Shown here: piece by piece, positions 56,582 through 64,000 of the stretch
Layout of the letters: the number at the start of each line of letters is the position of its first letter
How positions within the stretch are numbered: position 1 is the first letter of the stretch
Source: Arthrobacter sp. P2b
GTDB taxonomy: Bacteria > Actinomycetota > Actinomycetes > Actinomycetales > Micrococcaceae
NCBI RefSeq assembly: GCF_900168295.1
Contig: NZ_FVZL01000002.1
Span: forward strand, 496,001-560,000
Direction of reading: 5' to 3'
DNA length: 64,000 bases
Program-made: the position numbers and the translations under genes
The notes under the pieces: generated by a model
The model's input: only the letters and a program-made list of their open reading frames with translations
Told to the model about the DNA's origin: nothing
Database searches by the model: none

Positions 56582-57811
56582 CTAGGGCTGAACCAGGTAT
56601 GGCGCCTCGACGAGCGAGCGGACCACGCTGCCCGCCGCGCCAAGCAGCGCTCCGGCTTGCCCCACAGCCGTGAGGGACACCTGCTCCGCGGCGATCCTGC
56701 CCGGCGCGTACTTTTCAAGGCTCGCAACGAGCGGCGCCCGCAGCCAGGGGTCGAGGACCGCGAAGTGGCCGCCCAGCACCACCGAGCCGATGTCCGTCAC
56801 CCTGGCGGTTGAGGCAAGAGCCATGCCCAGGTATTTGCCGGCACGATCGACGGCGAGCAGGGCACCGGGCTCCCCCGCCGTCAGGGAATCTACCAGGGCG
56901 GACATGTTTTCGGAGCGTGTCCGGCTGCCTGAGATGCCGGCTGCCGTGAAGATGGCGTCCTGGCCGGCCACTGTTTCCAGGCATCCGGTTCCGCCGCAGG
57001 AACACAGGCTTCCCTCAGGGGCCACCACCACATGCCCCACTTCGCCGGCATGCCCTTCAGGCCCGGTGAACAGTTCGGCCCCGATGACCAGTCCGCCACC
57101 AACACCAACCTCGCCGGACACGAAGAGGAAACCGGAGCCACCATTGGCCTGCCGGTGCTGGAGTTCGGCCAACGCGGCAGCGTTGGCTTCGTTGAACAGG
57201 GCAACACCCAAAGCAGTACCGGGCAGCAGCCGGGTGAGATCGAGGTCAACGCCCGTCCAGCCGAGGTTCGGGGCGAGGAGGACCCTTGACGTCGCAGCAT
57301 CCACGAGCCCGGGTACAGCCAGCCCGCCCCCGAGGATCCGGACGCCGCGCTTGCCCGCCGCACTGGCCACCGTCGCTGCCAGCAAGGCAAGGGCGTCCAT
57401 GACAGGGCCGCTGTCGCTGTCCCGGTTGTCGCGCTCCTGGATTTCCTGCACCAGCAGGGTACCCGAGAGGTCGATGACTCCGGCCGCGATGTAGTCGACA
57501 TTGATTTCCATGCCCATCACGGCGCGGTCCGGGTTGAGCTGCAGACCCACACCCGGCCGCCCGCGCTCCCCCTGCGGGTTCAGCCCTATTTCGCAGACAA
57601 GCCCAGCTCCCAGGAGCTCCAGGACCAGGCTCGAAACCGACGCCTTGGTCAGGCCCGTGGCCGAGGCAACCTGGGCGCGGGTGAGATGGGTATCAGCGGA
57701 GGCCTGGGCGATCCTTCCCAGAACGAGTGCAAGGTTGCTCCGGCGAACATCATTCATGCTGCCGGGCACGGCGGACTCGGTAAGGACTGCGGCCGGCACC
57801 GGCATCACCAT
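56582..57811 (-). CDS. xylR: ROK-family repressor of the xylose operon (XylR-like)
   Basis: 409 aa. An N-terminal winged HTH (LTRAQVASATGLTKASVSSLV) precedes a ROK domain with the intact zinc motif CSCGGTGCLE and a NEANAAALAE site. It is divergent from xylA with 130 bases between starts, and a palindrome TAGTT-N9-AACTA (57884-57902) overlaps the xylA -10. By analogy with Bacillus and other XylR proteins it should repress xylAB until xylose binds. ATG 57811 follows AGGAG. The substrate is inferred from the neighbours. Confidence 0.92.
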   Translation of the reverse strand: MVMPVPAAVLTESAVPGSMNDVRRSNLALVLGRIAQASADTHLTRAQVASATGLTKASVSSLVLELLGAGLVCEIGLNPQGERGRPGVGLQLNPDRAVMGMEINVDYIAAGVIDLSGTLLVQEIQERDNRDSDSGPVMDALALLAATVASAAGKRGVRILGGGLAVPGLVDAATSRVLLAPNLGWTGVDLDLTRLLPGTALGVALFNEANAAALAELQHRQANGGSGFLFVSGEVGVGGGLVIGAELFTGPEGHAGEVGHVVVAPEGSLCSCGGTGCLETVAGQDAIFTAAGISGSRTRSENMSALVDSLTAGEPGALLAVDRAGKYLGMALASTARVTDIGSVVLGGHFAVLDPWLRAPLVASLEKYAPGRIAAEQVSLTAVGQAGALLGAAGSVVRSLVEAPYLVQP

Positions 57812-57857
57812 CAGGACGCTCCTTGAGAAAAATTTTGCCGGCGGGAGGCCGGGGCTG

Positions 57858-57887
57858 TTGACCCCAGCCTACGTCCCCGCATATAGT
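57858..57887 (+). promoter_or_regulatory. xylA promoter
   Basis: TTGACC (57858-57863), 18-base spacer, TATAGT (57882-57887): close to consensus on both hexamers. The transcript would start near 57894, inside the operator, about 48 bases before the xylA ATG. Confidence 0.75.
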
Positions 57888-57902
57888 TCAGGCAATAAAC
57901 TA
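57884..57902. promoter_or_regulatory. Putative XylR operator
   Basis: TAGTTCAGGCAATAAACTA: half-sites TAGTT and AACTA nine bases apart, resembling known XylR sites built on TAGTTT/AAACTA. It covers part of the -10 and the start site of xylA, which would block polymerase binding. Confidence 0.65.
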
Positions 57903-57941
57903 AAAGCCGCACCAAGGCGGCACTGACTGCAAGGACGCATC

Positions 57942-59129
57942 ATGACTCTCTCCCCCACTCCCGCGGACAAGTTCACCTTCGGCCTGTGGACCGTAGGCTG
58001 GACCGGCGCCGACCCCTTCGGTGTTGCCACCCGCGCCGCCCTCGACCCGGTCGAAGCGGTCCACCGCCTGGCCGAACTCGGTGCGTACGGCATCACCTTC
58101 CACGACAACGACCTGGTTCCCTTCGACGCCACCGTCTCAGAGCGTGAGCTGATCCTGAAGAACTTCCGGACCGCGCTGGCCGAGACCGGGCTGAAGGTTC
58201 CGATGGTGACCACCAACCTGTTCAGCCACCCGGTGTTCAAGGACGGCGGGTTCACCTCCAACGACCGCTCCATCCGCCGCTTTGCCCTGTCCAAGGTCCT
58301 GCGCAACATCGACCTCGCCGCCGAATTCGGGGCTGAAACCTTCGTTATGTGGGGCGGACGCGAGGGCAGCGAATACGACGGTTCGAAAGACCTCTCGGCC
58401 GCCCTGGACCGGATGCGCGAGGGCGTGGATACCGCCGCGGCCTACATCAAGGACAAGGGCTACAACCTGCGGATCGCGCTTGAGCCCAAGCCCAACGAGC
58501 CCCGCGGTGACATCTTCCTGCCCACCGTCGGGCACGGCCTGGCGTTCATTGCCCAGCTCGAACACGGAGACATCGTGGGCCTGAACCCGGAAACCGGGCA
58601 CGAGCAGATGGCAGGCCTGAACTTCACGCACGGCATCGCCCAGGCGCTGTGGGCCGGCAAGCTCTTCCACATCGACCTCAACGGCCAGCGCGGCATCAAA
58701 TACGACCAGGACCTGGTCTTCGGCCACGGCGACCTCACCAGTGCCTTCTTCACGGTGGACCTGCTCGAAAACGGCTTCCCCAACGGCGGCCCCCGCTATG
58801 AAGGCCCCCGCCACTTCGACTACAAGCCCTCCCGCACGGACGGCTACGACGGTGTCTGGGAATCAGCAAAAGCCAACATGGCCATGTACCTGCTGCTGAA
58901 GGAACGCGCCACCGCATTCCGCGCCGACCCCCAGGTCCAGGAAGCCCTCGCGGCCTCCGGCGTCTTCGAACTCGGCCAGCCCACCCTGGCAGCCGGTGAG
59001 ACCGCGGCCGATCTGGTCGCCGACGCCGCCTCCTTCGAGGACTTCGACGCCGACAAAGCCGCCGAGCGTTCCTTCGCGTTCGTCCGGCTCAACCAGCTCG
59101 CCATCGAACACCTCCTCAACGCCCGCTAA
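57942..59129 (+). CDS. xylA: Xylose isomerase
   Basis: 395 aa, the shorter actinobacterial class I type. The catalytic His lies in YGITFHDND, metal ligands in [22 protein letters not shown] and [16 protein letters not shown], and the [11 protein letters not shown] block is family-typical. It converts D-xylose to D-xylulose (and glucose to fructose). Start ATG 57942 has AAGGA six bases upstream. Repressor and operator lie just before it; xylB follows after three bases. Confidence 0.97.
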   Translation: MTLSPTPADKFTFGLWTVGWTGADPFGVATRAALDPVEAVHRLAELGAYGITFHDNDLVPFDATVSERELILKNFRTALAETGLKVPMVTTNLFSHPVFKDGGFTSNDRSIRRFALSKVLRNIDLAAEFGAETFVMWGGREGSEYDGSKDLSAALDRMREGVDTAAAYIKDKGYNLRIALEPKPNEPRGDIFLPTVGHGLAFIAQLEHGDIVGLNPETGHEQMAGLNFTHGIAQALWAGKLFHIDLNGQRGIKYDQDLVFGHGDLTSAFFTVDLLENGFPNGGPRYEGPRHFDYKPSRTDGYDGVWESAKANMAMYLLLKERATAFRADPQVQEALAASGVFELGQPTLAAGETAADLVADAASFEDFDADKAAERSFAFVRLNQLAIEHLLNAR

Positions 59130-59132
59130 GCC

Positions 59133-60554
59133 ATGGCCCTTGTAGCAGGCATCGACAGCTCCACCCAGTCCTGCAAGGTGGTGGTCCGCGACGCGGACAC
59201 CGGAGTGCTCGTCCGGCACGGCCGCGCCGCCCACCCCGAAGGCAGCGAGGTCCACCCCGACCACTGGTGGACCGCACTGCAGGAAGCCATCAGGCAGGCC
59301 GGCGGGCTGGAGGACGTGGCCGCGGTTTCCGTCGGGGGCCAGCAGCACGGCATGGTGTGCCTGGATGAAACCGGCAACGTCGTCCGGCCCGCCCTGCTTT
59401 GGAACGACACCCGGAGTGCCGGCGCCGCCGCGGACCTGATCAAGACGGCCGGTGACGGTGACGCCGCTGCCGGTGCACGCTACTGGGCCGGTGCAACCGG
59501 CACCGTCCCGGTAGCGTCACTGACCATCACCAAGCTGCACTGGCTCGCACAGAATGAGCCGGAGAATGCGGCGAAGGTGGCTGCCGTCTGCCTCCCGCAT
59601 GACTGGCTCACCTGGCGGCTGATGGGCTTCGGCCCTGGAAGCGGCGCGGCCGGCCTGAAGGCGCTGGTCACGGACCGCTCGGACGCTTCGGGCACGGGCT
59701 ACTACTCAAGCGCGGATGAACAGTACCTCCCCGAGGTCCTGTCCGCCTCGCTGGGCCACGTGCCGTTGCTGCCGAAGGTGCTTGGCCCGCTGGAACCGGC
59801 GGGCAGGACCCCCCAGGGCTGTCTGATTGCCGCAGGCGCCGGCGACAACGCGGCCGCTGCATTAGGAGCGGGCGCCGGGCTGGGCGACGTTGTGATGTCG
59901 CTGGGCACGTCCGGCACGGTTTTTGCCGTGTCGGACATCCCGGCAGCCGATCCCTCAGGGCTGGTAGCGGGCTTCGCCGATGCCGCCGGCCACTACCTGC
60001 CCCTCGTATGCACCCTCAATGCAACCCGGGTTTTTGATGCCACCGCAGCGCTGCTGGGCGTGGACCTGCGGGAGTTCAATGATCTTGCGCTCTCCACGGG
60101 ACCCGGCGCGGGGGGCCTGACCCTGGTGCCCTACTTTGACGGCGAGCGGACCCCCAATCTGCCCGACGCCACCGGTTCCCTGCACGGCATCACCCGCACC
60201 AACTACACGCCCGCCAACCTGGCCCGGGCCGCCGTCGAGGGCGTTGTCTGCTCGCTGGCGGACGGCCTGGCGGCACTCCAGGACCAGGAGGTAGTGGCCC
60301 GGCGGGTCATCCTGGTGGGCGGTGGCGCACAGTCTCCCGCGGTTCAGGATGCGGCCGCCCGGCTCCTCGGCGTCGCCGTCACCGTCCCGAAGCCGGGCGA
60401 ATACGTTGCCGACGGCGCTGCCCGCCAGGCCGCCGCAGCGCTCACCGGGCAGTTCCCCTCCTGGGGGCTGGACGCCGTCGACCTTCCTGCAGGGAAGGAC
60501 GACGGCGGCGTCCTGGCCCGGTACCGGCGCTGGGCTGCCCTGCACGGGCAGTAA
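59133..60554 (+). CDS. xylB: Xylulokinase
   Basis: 473 aa, FGGY kinase fold. The N-terminal phosphate loop is [14 protein letters not shown], the QQHGMV and WNDTRSA blocks contact the sugar, and the C-terminal [13 protein letters not shown] and [13 protein letters not shown] segments bind ATP. It makes xylulose-5-phosphate for the pentose phosphate pathway. Three bases after xylA, so cotranscribed. Confidence 0.96.
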   Translation: MALVAGIDSSTQSCKVVVRDADTGVLVRHGRAAHPEGSEVHPDHWWTALQEAIRQAGGLEDVAAVSVGGQQHGMVCLDETGNVVRPALLWNDTRSAGAAADLIKTAGDGDAAAGARYWAGATGTVPVASLTITKLHWLAQNEPENAAKVAAVCLPHDWLTWRLMGFGPGSGAAGLKALVTDRSDASGTGYYSSADEQYLPEVLSASLGHVPLLPKVLGPLEPAGRTPQGCLIAAGAGDNAAAALGAGAGLGDVVMSLGTSGTVFAVSDIPAADPSGLVAGFADAAGHYLPLVCTLNATRVFDATAALLGVDLREFNDLALSTGPGAGGLTLVPYFDGERTPNLPDATGSLHGITRTNYTPANLARAAVEGVVCSLADGLAALQDQEVVARRVILVGGGAQSPAVQDAAARLLGVAVTVPKPGEYVADGAARQAAAALTGQFPSWGLDAVDLPAGKDDGGVLARYRRWAALHGQ

Positions 60555-60564
60555 GGCCGTAAAG

Positions 60565-60605
60565 AAGAACAGACCCGGACCGCTGAGCGGTCCGGGTCTG
60601 TTCTT
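60565..60605. terminator. 20-bp bidirectional terminator after xylB
   Basis: Perfect 20-bp stem (60565-60584 with 60586-60605; the innermost bases form the loop), starting 10 bases after the xylB stop and ending 68 before the convergent isomerase stop. AAGAA/TTCTT ends give T-rich tails on both strands. Confidence 0.85.
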
Positions 60606-60673
60606 ATGTGGGGCGCAGGCTCCTGCCGTGACGTAGCAGGAGCCCGCGGTCTGGACAGGACATCCAGAGCGTG

Positions 60674-61513
60674 TCAGGCGTACGGGAGGACCAACTCCGC
60701 GTAACGCTCCTTCACTGTGGCCAGGACGGTGTTGCCGTCCGTGTCCCAGATGTCCTGATTGAAAATTTCCACTTCGATGTCACCGGTGTAACCGGCATCC
60801 CGGACCCAGGTACCGATCGTGGCGAAGTCCACCACGCCGTCGCCCATGTACCCACGGGAGAGCAGCGGATCCGCGGCGATGGGCATGTTGAAGTCGCAGA
60901 CCTGGTAGGAGGCGATCCGGTTTTCCCGTCCGGCCCGTTCAATCTGTGCCTTCAGTTCCGGGTCCCACCAGACGTGGAAGGTATCGACGGCCACGCCCAC
61001 TGTCGACGCATCGAACGGTGCTGCGAGGTCCAATGCCTGGCCCAGGGTGGAGATCAGGGCGCGGTCCGCGGCATACATCGGGTGCAGCGGTTCCAGCACC
61101 AGCCGGACGCCGTTTTCCCGGGCGAACGGTACGAGGTCCGCAAGGCGGTCAGCCACGCGCCGGCGCGCCGCCACCACGTCCTTCTCACCGGGAGCGAGGC
61201 CGCCCACCACCAGGAAAAGTTCCCTGGTGTCGAGTGCTACGGCCTCAAGGATCGCCGCGCGGTTGTCAGCGAGCGCCGCGGCCTGTCCCTCGGCGTCGGC
61301 TGCCGTGAGGAAGCCGCCCCGGCAGAGGGAGGAGACGCGCAGGCCTGCGTCCTTGATCAGGCGTGCAGCCTTGTCCAGTCCGGCTTCCTCCACGCGGTCC
61401 CGCCAGGGGCCGATGGCGGGGATGCCCGCCTTGACGCAGCCCTCGACAACCTGGGCAAGTGTCCACTTCTTGGTGGTGGCGCTGTTGATGGACAGCCGGG
61501 AGAAGTCGCTCAT
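60674..61513 (-). CDS. Sugar phosphate isomerase/epimerase (AP endonuclease 2-like TIM barrel)
   Basis: 279 aa. Metal-binding acidic and His residues of the family appear in VLEPLHPMYA, AVDTFHVWWDPEL, CDFNMPI and DIEVEIFNQDIW. Members isomerise or epimerise keto-sugars, for example in inositol or tagatose routes. It is the last gene of a three-gene operon; its ATG overlaps the DUF993 stop (ATGA). The exact substrate is unknown. Confidence 0.92.
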   Translation of the reverse strand: MSDFSRLSINSATTKKWTLAQVVEGCVKAGIPAIGPWRDRVEEAGLDKAARLIKDAGLRVSSLCRGGFLTAADAEGQAAALADNRAAILEAVALDTRELFLVVGGLAPGEKDVVAARRRVADRLADLVPFARENGVRLVLEPLHPMYAADRALISTLGQALDLAAPFDASTVGVAVDTFHVWWDPELKAQIERAGRENRIASYQVCDFNMPIAADPLLSRGYMGDGVVDFATIGTWVRDAGYTGDIEVEIFNQDIWDTDGNTVLATVKERYAELVLPYA

Positions 61514-62724
61514 ACTCCCACTCCGTTGATGCGCAGGTAGTCGGACATCCGGAAGGCAGCCAGGGCGGGGTCCTTGAGCAGGCCGGCCTGGTCCGCCAGT
61601 TCGAACGTCTTGGCGAGGTGGCAGACGGAGCGGCCGGAGTGCAGGCCGCCCACCATCTGGAAGCCGGGCTGCTTGCCGTTCAGCCAGGACATGAAGGCGA
61701 TGCCGGTCTTGTAGTAGAACGTGGGGGCGCTGAAGATGTGCTTGCCCAGTTCGCGGGTGGAATCGAGGATTTCACGGGCCTTGGCGGCGTTGCCTGCATC
61801 GTAGTTCTGCAGGGCCACCGAGGCGGCCGGGTAGATCGCCGCGAAGATGCCCAGCAGGGCGTCGGAGTGGTGGCTGCCGTCGCCGTCGATAAGCTCCGGG
61901 TAGTTGAAGTCGTCGCCTGTGTAGAGGCGCACGCCTTCAGGCAGCGCCGCGCGCAGGGCCACCTCGTGGCTGGCATCGAGCAGCGAGACCTTGACGCCGT
62001 CAACCTTGTCCGCGTTGTCCCTGATGAGGCCAAGGAACGTTTCGGTGGCGGCGGCGACATCGTCTGAGCCCCAGTAGCCCGCCAGGGCGGGGTCGAACAT
62101 GGTGCCCAGCCAGTGCAGGATGACCGGCTGGTCCACTTCCTGCAGCAGGGTGGAGTACACCTTCAGGTAGTCCTCGGGGCCGCTGGCGACCTTTGCCAGG
62201 GCACGCGATGCCATCAGGATGACCTTGGGTCCGGCTTCGCTGATCACGGCGATCTGCTCCCGGTAGGCCTCAAGGACCGCCTTCAGGCCGGCTTCGCCAG
62301 TGGGAAGGGAGAGGATGTCCAGCTGGTCCGTGCCGGCACCGCAGGAGACAAGGTCACGGACGGTCTTGCCCGCCGTGGCCGCGTTCCCGGCGGAAACCAC
62401 CGATTCAGCTTCCACGCCGGTCCGCTTGATGAGCTGCTGGGTGGCTGCCCAGTCCAGGCCCATGCCGCGCTGGGCCGTGTCCATGGCGTCAGCAACGCCG
62501 AGCCCGTAGGACCACAGCTCATGGCGGTAGGCCATGGTGGCCTCCCAGTCGAGCCGGGCCGGGGCCCCGGGGGTGTTGTCGGCCAGGACTTCGGGGATGA
62601 CGTGCGCGGCGGCGTATGCGCGCCGGGCAGTCAGCGGAGCGGTGGGGCGGGCCCACGTGGTGGCGCCCTGGAGGCGGTACTCGCGGGTGCCGCCGTCGTG
62701 GGAAGGAAGGATGAGCGAGGTCAT
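61510..62724 (-). CDS. DUF993 protein (dihydrodipicolinate synthase-like)
   Basis: 404 aa from ATG 62724, which shares one base with the upstream stop (TAATG). The conserved segments KVILMASRALAKVA, VDQPVILHWLGTMFDPAL, GVKVSLLDASHEVALR and YTGDDFNYPELI look like DUF993, a distant relative of the DHDPS/NAL class I aldolases; the Lys of GVKVSL is a candidate Schiff-base residue. No member has a well-established role that I know of. The operon context suggests a retro-aldol or dehydratase step on a sugar acid. Confidence 0.85.
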   Translation of the reverse strand: MTSLILPSHDGGTREYRLQGATTWARPTAPLTARRAYAAAHVIPEVLADNTPGAPARLDWEATMAYRHELWSYGLGVADAMDTAQRGMGLDWAATQQLIKRTGVEAESVVSAGNAATAGKTVRDLVSCGAGTDQLDILSLPTGEAGLKAVLEAYREQIAVISEAGPKVILMASRALAKVASGPEDYLKVYSTLLQEVDQPVILHWLGTMFDPALAGYWGSDDVAAATETFLGLIRDNADKVDGVKVSLLDASHEVALRAALPEGVRLYTGDDFNYPELIDGDGSHHSDALLGIFAAIYPAASVALQNYDAGNAAKAREILDSTRELGKHIFSAPTFYYKTGIAFMSWLNGKQPGFQMVGGLHSGRSVCHLAKTFELADQAGLLKDPALAAFRMSDYLRINGVGV

Positions 62725-63893
62725 TAGAGGGTGATCTCCGGGATGTCGATGGTGCGGCGTTCGTCGTTGGATTGCAGGCCCAGTTCGGCAAGCTGGACGC
62801 CGCGGGCGGCGGACAGCAGTCCGAAGCGGTGTTCCCGGCCGGCGACGACGTCGCGGAGGAATTCTTCCCACTGCAGCTTGAAGCCGTTGTCCAGTTCTGC
62901 GTTGGCGGGCACTTCCTGCCACTGGTCGCGGAAGGATTCGGTGACCGGAAGGTCCGGGTTCCAGACCGGCTTGGGGGTGTGGGCGCGCTGCTGGGCGACG
63001 CACTTGTTCAGGCCGGCGACGGCGGAGCCGTGCGTGCCGTCCACCTGGAATTCCACGAGTTCGTCGCGGTAGACGCGGACGGCCCAGGAGGAGTTGATCT
63101 GGCCGATGACGTCGTCGCCGGCGGGGGTTTCGAGTTCGAAGATGCCGTAGGAGGCGTCATCTGCCGTGGCCTTGTACTCCTTGCCGGCCTCGTCCCAGCG
63201 GGCGGGGATGTGGGTGGCGGTTTTGGCGTTGACGCTCTTGACCTTGCCGATAATGCCTTCGAGGACGTAGTTCCAGTGGCAGAACATGTCCGTGGTCATT
63301 CCGCCGCCGTCTTCCTTGCGGTAGTTCCAGGACGGGCGCTGGGCGGCCTGGATGTCGCCTTCAAAGACCCAGTAGCCGAATTCGCCGCGGATGGAGAGGA
63401 TGCGGCCGAAGAAGCCTTCGTCCACCAGGCGGCGGAGCTTGACCAGGCCGGGGAGATAGAGCTTGTCGTGGACGACGCCCGCGGTAACGCCGGCTTCCTT
63501 GCCGATGCGTGCCAGCTCGATGGCTTCCTCGAGGGTTTCAGCCGTGGGCTTCTCGGTGAAGATGTGCTTGCCGGCCAGCATGGCCTTCTTCAGGGTGGCA
63601 GCGCGGAGGCTGGTCATGGAGGCGTCGAAGATGACATCCACGGTGGGGTCGTTGATCACGGATTCAAGGTCCGTGGTCCATTCGGCAACCTTGTGCTTTT
63701 CGGCGAGTTCGCGGATCTTGGCCTCGTTGCGGCCCACCAGGATCGGTTCGACCTGGACCTTGGTGCCGTCTTCCAGGGTGAAGCCGCCGGCGTCGCGGAT
63801 GGGAAGGATGGAGCGCAGCAGGTGCTGGCGGTAACCCATCCGGCCGGTGATGCCGTTCATGGCGATGCGGATCGTCTTTGTTTCGAAGCCCAT
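62724..63893 (-). CDS. Gfo/Idh/MocA-family oxidoreductase
   Basis: 389 aa. The Rossmann N-terminus is IRIAMNGITGRMG, an unusual NGxTGRMG variant of the usual GxGxxG. The EKPTAETLEEA block is the family EKP motif (Lys contacts NAD(P) and substrate), and the second domain follows with GGGMTTDMFCHWNYV, in which the His fits the family catalytic position. It probably oxidises a sugar or polyol hydroxyl with NAD. First gene of the operon; GGAGG four bases before the ATG; two LacI-type operators upstream. Confidence 0.93.
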   Translation of the reverse strand: MGFETKTIRIAMNGITGRMGYRQHLLRSILPIRDAGGFTLEDGTKVQVEPILVGRNEAKIRELAEKHKVAEWTTDLESVINDPTVDVIFDASMTSLRAATLKKAMLAGKHIFTEKPTAETLEEAIELARIGKEAGVTAGVVHDKLYLPGLVKLRRLVDEGFFGRILSIRGEFGYWVFEGDIQAAQRPSWNYRKEDGGGMTTDMFCHWNYVLEGIIGKVKSVNAKTATHIPARWDEAGKEYKATADDASYGIFELETPAGDDVIGQINSSWAVRVYRDELVEFQVDGTHGSAVAGLNKCVAQQRAHTPKPVWNPDLPVTESFRDQWQEVPANAELDNGFKLQWEEFLRDVVAGREHRFGLLSAARGVQLAELGLQSNDERRTIDIPEITL

Positions 63894-63934
63894 GTGTCCT
63901 CCACGGTGAGTGAGCAGTTTTACTCAAGCTGAAT

Positions 63935-63952
63935 TGGGAAAGCGCATTCCCA
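63935..63952. promoter_or_regulatory. LacI-type operator O1
   Basis: TGGGAAAGCGCATTCCCA, an 18-bp palindrome with one mismatched pair and the GC centre typical of LacI/GalR sites. It lies between the promoter and the start codon, at about +9 to +26. Confidence 0.75.
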
Positions 63953-63960
63953 CTGCATCC

Positions 63961-63989
63961 ATCATGCATCGCAGGAACTTAGTTGGCAA
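63961..63989 (-). promoter_or_regulatory. Promoter of the Gfo/DUF993/isomerase operon
   Basis: On the minus strand: TTGCCA (63989-63984), 17-base spacer, CATGAT (63966-63961). The -35 lies inside operator O2; the start would be near 63955, about 60 bases before the ATG. Confidence 0.6.
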
Positions 63990-64000
63990 GCGCTTTCCGA
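63983..64000. promoter_or_regulatory. LacI-type operator O2 (at window edge)
   Basis: TTGGCAAGCGCTTTCCGA, palindrome with two mismatched pairs around AAGCGCTT. Its centre is 48 bases from that of O1. It covers the -35. Confidence 0.75.

Overview
The window looks like one piece of ordinary core chromosome from a high-GC actinobacterium of the Arthrobacter/Pseudarthrobacter group (Micrococcaceae). The reasons are: high GC throughout; frequent GTG and TTG starts; tRNAs without an encoded CCA; an Obg-ProB-ProA-NadD-RsfS block; two clpP genes; a mycothiol-type DsbA-fold protein; an RNase E with long disordered arms; an ileS T-box of the actinobacterial translational type; and gene order that, from memory, parallels the Mycobacterium tuberculosis region from about Rv2420c (rsfS) to Rv2478c (ssb-like). 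No prophage, CRISPR array, intact IS element or large biosynthetic cluster is visible.

Layout. 1-4053 (minus): MoxR ATPase, DUF58, a small membrane protein and two VWA proteins, the last cut by the window start. 4189-4392: an unknown 67-aa protein. 4389-8869 (minus): a sugar ABC importer (binding lipoprotein and two permeases, no ATPase) behind a ROK regulator. 8983-11315 (minus): an RsmC-like methyltransferase and an FMO-like flavoprotein. 11518-12840 (plus): a cyclopropane fatty acid synthase. 12924-13288: two identical tRNA-Ala(GGC) genes. 13404-21175 (minus): rsfS, a Pro/Ala/Gln-rich membrane protein, nadD, a His-tailed membrane protein, proA, proB, obgE, rpmA and rplU. 21477-23096 (minus): a thiD-tenA fusion under a TPP riboswitch. 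23255-26719: rne. 27164-27832: a VKOR protein. 27911-33820 (minus): ndk, DUF4233, folC and ileS with its T-box. 33875-37428: an SDR and valS. 37768-42860 (minus): Rv2466c-like protein, clpX, clpP2, clpP1 and tig. 42942-43228: tRNA-Pro and tRNA-Gly. 43327-45878 (minus): nei-like glycosylase, rpiB and a DUF1648-like protein. 46036-53080: pepN, osmC, a reductase, mscS, glbO, an unknown gene and tesB. 53179-56194 (minus): ettA, a lipoprotein and ssb. 56409: tRNA-Arg. 56582-60554: xylR, xylA and xylB. 60674-63893 (minus): a three-gene oxidoreductase/DUF993/TIM-barrel operon read from a promoter with two LacI-type operators at the window end.

How the genes work together. Much of the window supports translation and protein quality control: ribosomal proteins L21 and L27, Obg, RsfS, EttA, IleS, ValS, five tRNAs, trigger factor and ClpXP1P2, with a ClgR-type box in front of clpP1P2. 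Biosynthesis is represented by proline (proBA), NAD (nadD), folate (folC) and thiamine (thiD-tenA). The two ends are accessory carbon-uptake and catabolism loci: the ATPase-less sugar importer on the left, and the xylose operon plus an uncharacterised Gfo/Idh/MocA-DUF993-isomerase pathway on the right.

The best candidates for undescribed biology are the DUF993 operon with its twin operators (60674-64000), the nadD gene whose first beta strand begins upstream of any ATG, GTG or TTG codon (15928-15980), and the small unknown proteins at 4189-4392 and 15981-16211. All functional calls rest on motif recognition and context; no database search was run.
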